64,000 bases of DNA from Isoperla grammatica (taxonomy: Eukaryota > Arthropoda > Insecta > Plecoptera > Perlodidae). Position numbers and translations under genes: made by a program. The stretch is taken from the NCBI GenBank assembly GCA_945910005.1, contig OX246740.1, positions 46,890,526 to 46,954,525 of the forward strand, read 5' to 3'. This document shows positions 35,473 to 46,212 of this stretch, piece after piece (the first letter of the stretch is position 1; each line of letters begins with the position of its first letter). Under the pieces are notes generated by a model. It was not told where the DNA came from. It saw only the letters and a program-made list of their open reading frames with translations, and did not search any database.

Positions 35473-38400
35473 GTAACCTACTAACTTGTTTTTAGCATAG
35501 CAACCATGCTTCCCGTTGGCTGTTGCGAAGCTTCGAAAACAACTTTAGTATATCCTAATAAATATTTAGCCGATTTTAATAAAGCGGGCCTTACTATTTT
35601 AAACAAAACTTAATCACTCTAGGTTAATTGTGGCCGCTTTTCCTATGCCTACGTCATTAAGTAGTTACACACGATGTTCTTATTTGAATTTCCCGTCAAA
35701 TAATCAAATCTGCTTTCATCGTGTGATAGAAATACCAGTCAATGAGCCTTGCTTGGCATAAACAAAAACCTAATTAACAACCAACGAAAAATAAATAAAC
35801 ACTCACTCACCGTCCAAATAACTCTATTTGCATAATAAAATAAACATTACCGAATATCCAAACCAGCAATATGCGTATTGGCTGAAGGAATGAAAGTTCA
35901 GCAAATTTACAACATTAAAGGGGCGCTCCCACTGCAAGCAAGCGACCCCCGTATTATTTATTGATGAACCACGCATTGCACGAATTACTCCCCAACGGTT
36001 AAAGCGTAGCATTTATAGTAGGTGGTAGAGGTAGAACCAATGTTTGCATTCCGTTGATTAAAAGTGTTTGTTTGAACACTCGAAACTTTCTACTAAAAAT
36101 GTGGAAAATACCATGAAAAGTGCGCTTTAGATTCACGAAACGTTACCGAAAATGCAATAGGAAATTGATATAAACGCAACGTTAACGCAACGTTTTACAA
36201 TTAACCGCTAATTAACACAAATTGTTGTTTCTAATGTTAAAACATGGTGAAATGAAAAGTATGTTAGTAACGTTTGGAAAAGCTTTATAATAATATTAAA
36301 AACTGACAGATGTGGTTTATATTAAGTAAAAACTGGATTCAAAAAGTTTTAAACATTAAATTCGCGGTTGGTGGAACAAAAAACGTAGAACAAAATTAAA
36401 GTGTTTGTAATTTATTACTTACCAGAATAACAACCGTAACTATCACAGTATTGAAAACTAAATTAAAAAAGAAAACCTATCCGTTAAAAGAGTATTGATT
36501 GGAGAGAAGTGGGAACATAGGAAACATTGTCGAGTACTCAAACACAAATTAGTTTGCTGATGGTACTTGTGTTCTGTAATCAGCATCGTGTCTCTTATCT
36601 CCAATTAGTCTCAATATTGACACAGCCTACGTTTCCTGTGTAGTGAGATATGGTTTACAACGCGGGTACACGTGCTGCAATCATTTCCTCGTGTCCTACA
36701 AGGAAGTAAGTCCGGCCCGAGGCTTGCAGTCTGTACAGCACTGGCGATCTCGAGAGTTGGAGGTCTTACGGGCGTTACAATATTATTTTTATCGTTGTAC
36801 TTTATTGTAACTAGGGCCCGTAAAATTAATTTCGAGCAAAAATGTTGAAATGAGAAAAGTGGATTTATAGGTAAATTATAATAATGTTAGTACATTTTAT
36901 GTGTTTGATGATTGATCATTGTGTGTTTTCTAATTCAGTATCAAATTTTGCAGATTTGAGCTTGTTTTGATAATATTTTTATAAATAACCAACCCTTTAT
37001 ATACATCTACTGTACTCTTACTTGCAATGCACTCTCAGGTGTTATTTATTGTCGTTGTATTTGCCTTTACCCTGTACTGCAAGAGTTTCTTTCTCACAAA
37101 GTATGTATGCAATATGTTGTATCGTTACTAACATCATTACACACCGCACGAGGTCAGTAATAACATAAATAAATAGAGTACAAAAACTGATAGTATTGTA
37201 GTCAACTTACATTTAATTTCAAGGTTACTAGAATAACGAATGTAATGAATGTTCAACGAATCTGATATGACCGTCACTAGTAGTGCGTGGATTTTAAATT
37301 AACTCAAAAGCCAGATTGTTTAATACGATAAATACTTTGCAAATAAACGGAAACATCGACGTTATTAATGAGCTGGTAATTTTTTAAACAACTCTGTTAA
37401 TTGTGGTTGACTTCGTGTGTGTGTGTGTGTGTTGGAAGGAGGGGGTGATTTATTTGTTTTGTGTAGTGATTTACAATAACAAATATTTACAGTCACTGCC
37501 GTGTGCTGTTAAAATGGAAACACTGTTTCAATACCGCGGAGTGCAAATAGCATTTATCAGGGCAAATACAATAGTAATGTATTGTCGTTTTATACATAAA
37601 CTGGCTAACTCGTGCACAGATTTAACGAAAATCAAATTTTAACATTTTATAGATTTAAAAATAAATACTTGCCATTAAGGGTTCAACTTTATATACTTTC
37701 CTTCAAACCAGGGTTGGTCTAGAATGCAGAATAGCATGGCGTGACATGGTTAAGATATGTATTTACTTATTTAATGTATCTCCTATTCAGCTGTAAATTG
37801 TAAAAAAACGAAATATATATAACTCGATTCGATAAACGATAACGATAAATGCTATAAAACTGATAATTATTTCAATACATCAAAGGCTTCGTTAAAGCTT
37901 ATAGGAAGCTCTAGTAATATCAATTCCACGACGCTGTAAGGTATATCCCATGGGTTTCTCGTTACTATATTACGCATGATTGTGTTTAAGCTGAGTTAAG
38001 CTTAATGAACGTTTTGTGTTGTTATAAAGTTTTATGATAAAAGGTTGCCTCAACTATAGGATAATAATCCATAATCTCTGCTTTCAAGAGCACACTATAG
38101 GATTACTGTGTTCTATGTAGCCTTGTCAATGGTGACCTTCCGGATCACAACGAAGCTATTATTGAAGGTATAATCAGGACTAAAACTAAAAGAATACCAT
38201 GGGTACATTTCGACTTTGAAATATTTGCGCTCTGCAGATTATCAAAAAAAGGATGCATAATCTATTGTATTTTCATGAAATCTGACGAGTTCAATACTGT
38301 CGAATGATCTAATAAAATCTAATCGAAGTATTAATATTAGATAACGTTAACTATAGTAACAGAATGTTTATTTTCTTCCCCATTTTTGAGATAAAAAAAA

Positions 38401-38582
38401 AAAAACCTAATGGGAATTAAACTCAGGTCTCACGAAACTGTTTCTCCGATAAATGTCTATTTAAAAACAGATATGTTGTCTTATTGTGATTAAATACTAA
38501 GAGAGCATTTTAGAAGCCTATCGTATTATGTCCGAGCCTTTAATAGGGTGAAGGCGGGTTGTTTGAAGACTATTCTCATACA
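35473..38582. other. Non-coding stretch
   Basis: No gene. A (GT)n tract lies near 37412-37432. The remainder is AT-rich without recognised repeats. Confidence 0.45.
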
Positions 38583-38876
38583 CTTAATTAATTAATTAAT
38601 TAATTAATTATTTTTCGTAGGAATACCCGTTGTAGGGTGCACACCAACTTTACCTGATGTGCCCCTCTTCAGGTGACTAACTAGGTTATTAGGGTGTATG
38701 GATAGCTGAAAAGGAATGTCCGAGGGCTGATAGTAGAATTCAATCCCAGCATTCGCCTTTACGACTGAGAAAAACCTCGTAAAAAACCTTCAGTCAGGAC
38801 TGCCGGTGGCCGGAATCGAACCGGTGACCTCCCGAACTAGAGTCTCGCGTCTTACCGCTGAGATACCTCTACCGCG
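38583..38876 (-). mobile_element. tRNA-derived SINE, copy 2
   Basis: Minus-strand copy of the 16162 family: head near 38876 (GAGGTATCTCAGCGGTAAGACG), box B GGTTCGATTCCGGCC, body to GGGTATTCCTACG. The tail is TTAATTAATTAA, unlike the ATT tail of copy 1. Confidence 0.87.
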
Positions 38877-39008
38877 GTCATGCACTTAGCGACAACGAGA
38901 GTAGTAAGGGGTATACGAACACGGGGTCACCAGAGAAGGTCGGACGGAGTTTACACCCCTATCGCTGTAAAGGTGTAAAAAGAGAGAGGTGCACTTTATG
39001 AACAACGT

Positions 39009-39140
39009 AGCTCGCGTGAATTGCTTTTAGCGGTCTAACCCATGATACAATGATATTACTGTGTGGGCTAGGTATGACATTGCGCAGATGCTCGCGGCAG
39101 CCGGCCCGCTCGTGACGTCACGTGGATACAAGAATCGCCC
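39009..39140 (+). repeat. Dispersed repeat, copy A
   Basis: TTAGCGGTCTAACCCATG, CGGCAGCCGGCC and GACGTCACGTGGATACAAGA recur in inverted orientation at 45377-45500. No terminal inverted repeats seen. Confidence 0.5.
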
Positions 39141-39361
39141 AGCGCACGAGTCAAGTGCTCGCATTCAGGCCTCCGCTCTGAGTTATTGACAGAGTAATCA
39201 ATGAATACTGTCTCTGTTCTTAACTAAACACTCATATTTCAAATCCTCGCACTTTGTTTATGGTTGCCGTGTTGGTGACAACTTATAATCTTCTTCAGAA
39301 ATCAGTAATATTGCCACAACAGAACTATTACATTGCATTTTCTTGATACCGATATAAATAA

Positions 39362-40102
39362 CTCACTTCCGTAAATAAACACGAACACAAAACTACTCTC
39401 AGTTATGTTTGCTCGATCCTCCTAGACCACTGCATTGAAAACAATGTTAAAAACTTGTCAGTGACTAGGCTCGGATGCGGGCTCGACAAGCTTCATTGGC
39501 AGGATGTCAAAGAGAATATAGAAAACACCTTTAAAAACACTGGGGTAAATATAACAGCATACCACCTACCCCAGGCGTACAGGTCTTCTAAGCTCCTGAT
39601 TGGGGACTCAATCCCAAAACACATCAATCAAGCGCCATATAAAAGCCAAACCAGCATGTGCGTCGAGTCTTACCCAGGCATAAGGGTCGAACATCTTGTG
39701 CACAAACTTAGGTTAATGAAAATGCAAGGGGAAATTTTTGACTCAATATCCATCCATGCGGGAACGAACAACGTACGAAGCTCGAGATCACCAGACGAAG
39801 TGGCAAAGAAAATGCGGTGTCTCATCGATGAAGGAAGGATTATGTTCCCAAAGGCAAAATGGGTGATAAGCGGAGTTCTGTATAGGAGAGACGTGGACAG
39901 TCGATACATCGACGCAATCAATCAGTGCCTTAACTTTCAGTGTAATGAGTTACAGTGCGTTTTTGTCGATGGAAACAGGTGGATCAGTGACAGTGACCTG
40001 GCCTGGGATGGTTTGCACCTGAATAGGTTTGGAACATTAAAGCTTGGCCACCTACTAGACATGACAGTTAGCGTAATCAAACCACATCACTCGGGAAACT
40101 AA
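39362..40102 (+). CDS. LINE ORF1, SGNH/GDSL-esterase domain, 5'-truncated
   Basis: This frame is open from 39362 but has no ATG. The recognisable part starts near the TTG at 39455 (215 residues). Counted from there, it shows SGNH hydrolase blocks: LLIGDSIPKHIN with the nucleophile Ser52, HAGTNN at 101-106 and WDGLHLNRFG with Asp185 and His188. Such esterase domains occur in ORF1 of CR1- and L2-like non-LTR retrotransposons, where they are thought to act on lipids or protein modifications; the role is not settled. The usual N-terminal nucleic-acid-binding part is missing, so the copy is probably 5'-truncated or the 5' end has diverged. ORF2 begins 8 nt after the stop. Confidence 0.8.
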   Translation, partial: LTSVNKHEHKTTLSYVCSILLDHCIENNVKNLSVTRLGCGLDKLHWQDVKENIENTFKNTGVNITAYHLPQAYRSSKLLIGDSIPKHINQAPYKSQTSMCVESYPGIRVEHLVHKLRLMKMQGEIFDSISIHAGTNNVRSSRSPDEVAKKMRCLIDEGRIMFPKAKWVISGVLYRRDVDSRYIDAINQCLNFQCNELQCVFVDGNRWISDSDLAWDGLHLNRFGTLKLGHLLDMTVSVIKPHHSGN

Positions 40103-43100
40103 ATCAGAAGATGGGAAGTAGTACAGTAGGCCTAGCCAGAAACAGTAGTAGACCTACAGATCCAGAAGGCAAAACAAAAACATTGCGGGTAATGCAGACA
40201 AACTGCCGCAGTCTAAGAAGTCAGATAAAAGCTAAGCTCCTCAGTGATATGATAGATACATATGACCCTGACATATTCATAGGAACAGAAACATGGCTAG
40301 ACAAGAGTGTAGATGATAATGAAATCTTTCCGACTGGGTATATGATATACAGAAAAGACAGGGAAACAAGCACTATGGGAGGAGGGGTAGCTGTAGGAGT
40401 GAAACTTGGATATAAGGCACGGGAAATATGGAAGGGAGACAAGGAGGAGGTTATTGCAGTAGAGATCATGAAAGGACAGGGCAAACCTTTAGTTGTAATA
40501 GGAATATATCGTCCTCCAAATAGTGACTATAGCACCATTATAAAATTAACAGACTTTTTAACATCAAATAAAATATTATCAAAGAATGTTGTTGTAGGGG
40601 GAGATATAAATCTACCTCATATAAACTGGACTATAGATGCAGTGGGGGGAGGAGAAAGGCAGGAATTAGTCTCCACACTGCTGAGAGAGGGTGGCTTAAC
40701 CCAGTGTGTCAGTGGCCCTACTAGGGGAGATAACCTACTTGATGTATACATAGTTCGGCCAAAAGAAATAGTACAGCAGGTAGATATAGTTGATGGTTTT
40801 AGTGACCACAAGATGGTTATGTTAGAAGTGAAAACAGAAATAGGAAGAGAAAGTTGCAAAGGAAAAATATCCTGGCAATATAGTAAGGCAGATATAAATG
40901 GAATAAACGAGTTTCTGTGGGAGGAGTTCCCAAAATGGGCTTCAAATGGGGAATCAGTCGAAAGTATGTGGCAAGAGTTCCTTAAAATAGTTGAGAGGAG
41001 TAAGGCATTCATACCTTGTAAAACACTAAGTAGAAATCCAGATCCCCTCTACTACAACAAACAAATCAAAACGCTTAAGACTAAATGTCGAAAACTTTAT
41101 AAACATAGGAAACGAAGTACCAAAGACTTAGACATGTTTAAGGAAGCATCAAATAAATTAAAAGAGATAAAGTGGATAGCACAGGAGAAATTTATGATAA
41201 ACCTACTAGAAAAAGATAACATGAACAGCGCGGGGAGGGACACAAACAACCAATTTTACACATACATAAGGAGAAAAGGGGGAAATAAAACAGGAATTCC
41301 AGAATTACTAAACAAAGATAAGATGTGTACTCGAGACGAAGATAAGGCCAATTTGCTAAATCAATTTTATGCAAGTGTATTTTCAAATTACTCAAGTGGC
41401 ACAAGATCTGAGGGTGCTCATATAAAAAATGGGAGTGAAAAAGCAGGAAATACTGATATGCCTAGCTGTAAATTGTTTGAGGTTACGGATAAGGAAATAC
41501 TAAGGGAAATTAAGGGTATGAAGCCCCATAAAGCAGCAGGAAATGACAATGTTTCAATTGATTACCTAAAGACTGTGCAAAAAGCAATAGTTCCCTACCT
41601 ACGAGTACTATACAATGCATCCATGAATAACTGCCAGATACCAATGGACTGGAAAAAAGCCATAGTGACACCAATTTTTAAAGGAGGCAACAAAGCCGAG
41701 GCTGGCAATTACAGACCAATCAGTCTAACCTCTGTAGTATGCAAAGTTTTAGAGAAATTAATAACTAACCATATTCATGAGTACTGTGAGGGGGCGGGAT
41801 GGTTTACTGAGACGCAGCATGGGTTCAGAAAAGGGTACAGCTGTGAAACGCAGTTAGCAGGACTAATTCAAGACCTAACAGACGTCTATGATACGGGAGG
41901 GCGAACCGATGTAATTTTCATTGACATAAGCAAGGCATTTGATTCAGTGAACCATACATTATTAATAAAAACGCTGAAAGAATTGCCAATTGATAAAAGG
42001 ATCGTTAGTTGGATAGGAGAATTTCTGAGGGGGCGTACACAAAAGGTGAGGGTGGGGGATGCTGTATCCAAGGAAGTAGAAGTAATTTCGGGCGTGCCAC
42101 AAGGAAGCGTCCTTGGCCCAACACTCTTCTTAATTTTTATCAATAGCGTGTCTGACGGAATCGGAGCGAAAATTAAAATAAGGTTATTTGCTGATGATTG
42201 CGTTGCATATCTAGAAATCAAGAAGGTAGAGGACTGTCACGAACTACAAAGTGGCTTAGATAATTTGTATGTCAAAATAGCTCAGAAGAAATTAAAAGTC
42301 AATAGTATTAAAAGTGCAGCTCTTACCATAGGAAGAGGGAATAAAGATGTAGGAAGAATGATCTACAGCTTAGGAGGAGATCCGGTACAAAACAGGGAGG
42401 AGGTAAATTATTTAGGAATATTAATTGACTCTGAACTTAAGTGGACCAAACAGGTTGAGAGAGCTACTAGTAAAGCGTTCCAGAGACTGTATTTTATTAT
42501 GCGAATTCTAAAGGGTTCCAGTAAAAGAGCAAAAGAACTGGCATACAAGACATTAATCCGTCCAGTGATTGAATATGCAGGGGCAATATGGGATACGTGC
42601 AATTTGAAGAATACAAACAAAATTGAATCATTGCAAAGAAGGGCTGCAAAATTTGTAAATGGGGGTAGATGGGTAATAAAACAAACAGAAGAAAAGAAAG
42701 TTGGAGATCTAAATCTCAAGCAGATAAAAGTGGAACTAAAAAAGAGGAAATTACCAACAATAGGAAAAAAAGAACAACTGGCAATAGGACTAGCAAATAC
42801 AGTGAAGGAGGAAGGGATAAAAGAAGGAAATATCAAATTAGTACAATATGCACACAAAAGTGTATCTGAAACTCTAAAGAAACTAAAATGGGACTCCCTA
42901 CAAAAAAGAAGGAAAATAGCTAGACTAGCATACCTGTACAGAGCATTTAGAGGGGAGATGCCATGGAAAGAGATAAAAGGCAGAATGTTTAAAGCAAGGT
43001 ATGTTGGGAGAAGGGACCACAAATACAAGATGGAAAGAGATGTGAAATACAGAAGGAAAGGACTAAATTCACTGGTTGAAATGGGTATAGTGGAATGGAA

Positions 43101-43284
43101 TGACTTGCCTGAGGAAGTATTCAAGGATTTGCCAGCAGTTAGTATATTTAGAAGTAGACTTAAGAATGTATTAATATAAGTATTTTATGTATATAACTTA
43201 TAAACTTTGTGTTCTATACTCTGCCACCGAATTACAATTTGTATTGTTCAAAGCAGTTTCAATAAAATTATCTATCTATCTATC
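39400..43284 (+). mobile_element. CR1/L2-like LINE, nearly full length
   Basis: ORF1 (esterase) and ORF2 (EN-RT) are followed by a 3' UTR of about 90 bases that ends AATAAAATTATCTATC, a short (TATC)n tail at 43269-43284. Simple tandem tails instead of poly-A are typical of this group. The 5' boundary is not defined; I could not identify a target-site duplication. Confidence 0.85.
40111..43179 (+). CDS. LINE ORF2: apurinic endonuclease + reverse transcriptase, CR1/L2-like, intact
   Basis: The 1022 codons are uninterrupted. Endonuclease motifs: QTNCRSL (N31), GTETWLD (E60), YRPPNSD, GGDINLPHINW (D165, N167) and FSDHKM (D232, H233). Reverse transcriptase motifs: YRPISLTSVVCKVLEKLI, QHGFRKGYSCETQL, FIDISKAFDSVNH (D605), SGVPQGSVLGPTLF and FADD (D695, D696). 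The post-RT part has LQRRAAKFV (841-849), LKWDSLQKRRKIARL (from 925) and ends FRSRLKNVLI, as in CR1/L2/Jockey-group proteins. Between these two anchors lie roughly 60 extra residues containing a SAP-like motif (867-895). The protein would nick target DNA and copy element RNA at the nick. The intact frame and preserved catalytic residues suggest a young copy. Overlapping antisense frames are shadows. Confidence 0.93.
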   Translation: MGSSTVGLARNSSRPTDPEGKTKTLRVMQTNCRSLRSQIKAKLLSDMIDTYDPDIFIGTETWLDKSVDDNEIFPTGYMIYRKDRETSTMGGGVAVGVKLGYKAREIWKGDKEEVIAVEIMKGQGKPLVVIGIYRPPNSDYSTIIKLTDFLTSNKILSKNVVVGGDINLPHINWTIDAVGGGERQELVSTLLREGGLTQCVSGPTRGDNLLDVYIVRPKEIVQQVDIVDGFSDHKMVMLEVKTEIGRESCKGKISWQYSKADINGINEFLWEEFPKWASNGESVESMWQEFLKIVERSKAFIPCKTLSRNPDPLYYNKQIKTLKTKCRKLYKHRKRSTKDLDMFKEASNKLKEIKWIAQEKFMINLLEKDNMNSAGRDTNNQFYTYIRRKGGNKTGIPELLNKDKMCTRDEDKANLLNQFYASVFSNYSSGTRSEGAHIKNGSEKAGNTDMPSCKLFEVTDKEILREIKGMKPHKAAGNDNVSIDYLKTVQKAIVPYLRVLYNASMNNCQIPMDWKKAIVTPIFKGGNKAEAGNYRPISLTSVVCKVLEKLITNHIHEYCEGAGWFTETQHGFRKGYSCETQLAGLIQDLTDVYDTGGRTDVIFIDISKAFDSVNHTLLIKTLKELPIDKRIVSWIGEFLRGRTQKVRVGDAVSKEVEVISGVPQGSVLGPTLFLIFINSVSDGIGAKIKIRLFADDCVAYLEIKKVEDCHELQSGLDNLYVKIAQKKLKVNSIKSAALTIGRGNKDVGRMIYSLGGDPVQNREEVNYLGILIDSELKWTKQVERATSKAFQRLYFIMRILKGSSKRAKELAYKTLIRPVIEYAGAIWDTCNLKNTNKIESLQRRAAKFVNGGRWVIKQTEEKKVGDLNLKQIKVELKKRKLPTIGKKEQLAIGLANTVKEEGIKEGNIKLVQYAHKSVSETLKKLKWDSLQKRRKIARLAYLYRAFRGEMPWKEIKGRMFKARYVGRRDHKYKMERDVKYRRKGLNSLVEMGIVEWNDLPEEVFKDLPAVSIFRSRLKNVLI

Positions 43285-43870
43285 CTTGTTAGTTCGAAAC
43301 CTTTTTACGATAGCATTATTCTCGCCAAGTCATCATAACTTTATTACGATTGCTTACTTCCACAAATGTTTATAAACTTCTCTTACTGGCCGTATCTGGA
43401 CCTCTCAGTAGTGTGTCGTCTTCTTCCGATGTGCAAGGAGTCGTGTCCAAACGTCTCGTGAGTGTAGATACCACAAAAATATTGAGAACTGTTGTCAGTG
43501 CGTTTGATTTGAGTGTTTAAAAATGTAGAATTTTCTACCCAAAGTGCTTAGTTCCGGAAGAATGTAAAAAAGTAATTAACTTTTATTCAAGTGTTATTTT
43601 ATACGTACTTTGTCAATTCGAAGTTCCGATATTATAATATGAACGTTTTTTTTTAAAGATATTAATAAGTGTGACGTGATGTGATACTATTTGCATATTT
43701 TGACCTGCACAGTTGGTTCTCCACGTTTGTACAGCGTTATAACTATTAGTAAGCAACTGTTTATTCGTATGCTTCGTTCGTAAAAGCTTTTTATATATTG
43801 TTTAAAATAAATACATTATTATGTAGTAATGTACTATACAGTTAAAAATACTAATAATGATGATGGTGTG

Positions 43871-44145
43871 GTGAGTGGATGTAACAACAGAAGCCCTACC
43901 AAACAAAGCGATTTACAGAGTGCCGACGGATAAATACAATTTATTTTTTTAGATGCCCTAATAAACGATTGTGTTTAATTTGGGTTCGATTTTGTAAAGG
44001 GTCTGACAAAGTCAATCGAAAGAATTGTAGAATTTGTTCTGAACATTTTGAACTCTTTGATTTTCATTGGGATTTAAAACACAAGTTGTTGGGTTATTCA
44101 CCAAAAAATCACGAAAAGTCAAACCAGGATGCGTCTCAAAACTAA
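43871..44145 (+). pseudogene. THAP zinc-finger domain remnant
   Basis: VSGCNNRSPTK at 43871 gives the N-terminal Cys part. After a frame change, a second segment near 43913-43951 reads YRVPTDK. From 43953 a third reads CPNKRLCLIWVRFCKGSDKV, then NRKNCRICSEHF, then DFHWDLKHKLLGYSPKN, and stops at 44143-44145. CRICSEHF is the C-terminal half of the C2CH zinc finger and LLGYSPKN resembles the following loop. Frame changes and an in-frame TAG at 43950-43952 suggest decay. Alternatively TTATTTTTTTAG| at 43952 is an acceptor and this is a real exon. The source may be a P-element-type transposon or a THAP host gene. Confidence 0.6.
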
Positions 44146-44733
44146 TGTCGGCTTCGCAAATTGCCACAGAGGTACAAGGCTCAATACCCAAAGTAGAAAG
44201 AAAACTATAACATAGAGTAGTTGAGTCTTCACCCCGGTAAGTCAAATATATCAGAATAATATTGTTACTGACTGCCATATACGAACATCTCCATAAAGGC
44301 ATAAATAAAGGCACCCACATAAACCATTCTCTAAATATATTTACGTTATTAGTTTGTTTTGCAGAACAGTAAGCTACAGCTGTAGTCAAAGCAATGCCGT
44401 CATTTCATCTGTTTCAATTAAGTTTTAATGATGTTATTGTTATTTTTAATTTATTGATATATTCAATGAAATTTAGAACTTACAACTGATTCGCATTATC
44501 AGATTTTGATGAACATCCCCTCCAAACACCTTATATTATTTACACGTAATATCTAGACGGAAAACCCACCGTATTTGAATTTGCATTTACGCTCGTATCT
44601 AAAGCTAGCACAATCACATTATGATTCGTATTTGAACAGTTTACAAATGAAATGTACCGACTTGATATTTTTATTGCATGTGATGTGACGTTATACTGTA
44701 CAGTATATTGCACAGCATTATTATGTGCTACGT
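44146..44733. other. Non-coding stretch after the THAP remnant
   Basis: No supported gene; the antisense 125-codon frame over 44012-44389 overlaps the THAP remnant and has no family features. Confidence 0.4.
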
Positions 44734-44979
44734 TTACATGGGCCTAACCATGCCTCCTAACCACAATTTTCGGTATCGAGATCGGGATCGCAAGCCGGAA
44801 ATCGTAAAAAGTTAACATACATGGTTCTTACGGCACTGTTCACAACTAAATCGTAACGTCGTAATTGATTGTAATGAGAAATTGTACGATTGCAATCACG
44901 AATCCGATTACGATCACGATGCCAAAAATTGTGGCTGGGGCTTTAGTCCCGTACCGTACTGGAATCTTGGCCCATGTAA
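44734..44979. mobile_element. 246-bp MITE with TTACATGGGCC ends
   Basis: TTACATGGGCC (44734-44744) is mirrored by GGCCCATGTAA (44969-44979). Subterminal AACCACAATTTT and AAAATTGTGG also pair, as do GGTATCGAGATCG and CGATCACGATGCC approximately. Confidence 0.75.
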
Positions 44980-45376
44980 GCATTATAAAATAATACGCAA
45001 TATTATATAATGATACGAATCATAACTGACGTAATCGAATTTGGCGTAACTCTGGGTACGAATAAAATGATAATGCTTAAACGAAATTTGGTGTAACTAT
45101 ATATTTACCTACAAAATGCGTATTGCGCGTTTAATGTTGCTGTGACGGTTTTATCACGTTCACATGACACATAAACACGCAAAGATGTGTGTATCGGTCA
45201 TGTCTTCATGTTACCACTGTACGTCTAATATTATAGTAGTTTCTACTGAGCTAATATTTCTATCAACTTATATAATGCATTGTTAGTAATCATATATCAA
45301 ACACATTCAAATACGACTTAAATTTTGACGATAAATATTTAATCAGTGGAGGAGAGTAGCATTTTAACACGCGCGA

Positions 45377-45500
45377 AGCGGCAGCCGGCCAGCGATCTTG
45401 TATCCACGTGACGTTATGCGCGGGCCGGACGAGATCGGGCGCGCGGGAGTGCCAGACCTAGTATATCCTTAGACCATGGGTCTAACCCGCTAACGTTCCT
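45377..45500 (-). repeat. Dispersed repeat, copy B (inverted relative to 39009)
   Basis: Contains CTTGTATCCACGTGACGT, CAGCCGGCC and CATGGGTCTAACCCGCTAA, the reverse complement order of copy A. Locally GC- and CpG-rich. Confidence 0.5.
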
Positions 45501-46115
45501 CGCTTGCAGCTTTCAGTCTGACGATATAGACACGTTCTGCGTCTACGGATACGGGTGAGATATATGGTTAGGCCGCTGGCCGGTCGCAGCGCTGCATACA
45601 CTACGGGACTTTGTGTCCGACCATGGATTTGTAATAGTACCTTTACAACTCCATGGTCCGACGAGACGATTACTGTCGCTCTGTCGGAAACAATGTGGTT
45701 TCCATGGGAGAAGATAGTGTTCAGTCTTATTTTATGCTAAAATAATATTTAAAAAAAAAATACATTTTACTATTTATTTATCCAACAACAGAATTAACAA
45801 TTCCAGGCACAATTGGATATAATATAATACATTGATAGGTTCTCATTAATACATATGTTTCAATAAAATAAACAAACACTCACTATTAAAACGACTTATT
45901 AAAAAAAAGACACCAACTAAGGTAAGCGGTAGGTGAGCGGTTTAATATTGTCCGTTTGGTAAAACAATCACGTTTAACTTTTGTTATGTGTTTGTAAAAC
46001 ACAATAAAATAAAATTTTAAAAGTTATTTGTTGTTTAAAATTTATTTAAGATTGTCTTAACCCTTGAGAAAATATCTGCCATATAAAAACCATATTTTTA
46101 AATTTCCTTCCATTC
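45501..46115. other. Non-coding stretch
   Basis: A 46-nt exon-like segment (TTGCAG|...|GTGAGA, about 45511-45556) was considered but is unsupported. The remainder is AT-rich. Confidence 0.35.
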
Positions 46116-46212
46116 TGGGCCCAGAGTATACAATTGGTTACGGTTAGCTCTGCCTGTCGTAACAGGTGCCAACAAGTCAAATGTCATATAACCTAGATGT
46201 CGAGTACGTCTT
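46116..46212 (+). repeat. Dispersed repeat copy (family of 5686)
   Basis: TGGGCCCAGAGTATACAATTGG, then TTAGCTCTGCCTGTCGTAACA, then GTCGAGTACGTC, collinear with 5670-5745. Confidence 0.6.

Noticed and set aside
40221..43124. Minus-strand and out-of-frame ORFs of 66-238 codons over the LINE
   Set aside because: Antisense or alternate-frame shadows of ORF2, without motifs.
44012..44389. 125-codon minus-strand frame
   Set aside because: Overlaps the THAP remnant in antisense and shows no family features.
45511..45556. 46-nt exon-like segment (TTGCAG| FQSDDIDTFCVYGYG |GTGAGA)
   Set aside because: Too short and unmatched, next to a repeat copy; splice-like borders of this quality occur by chance.
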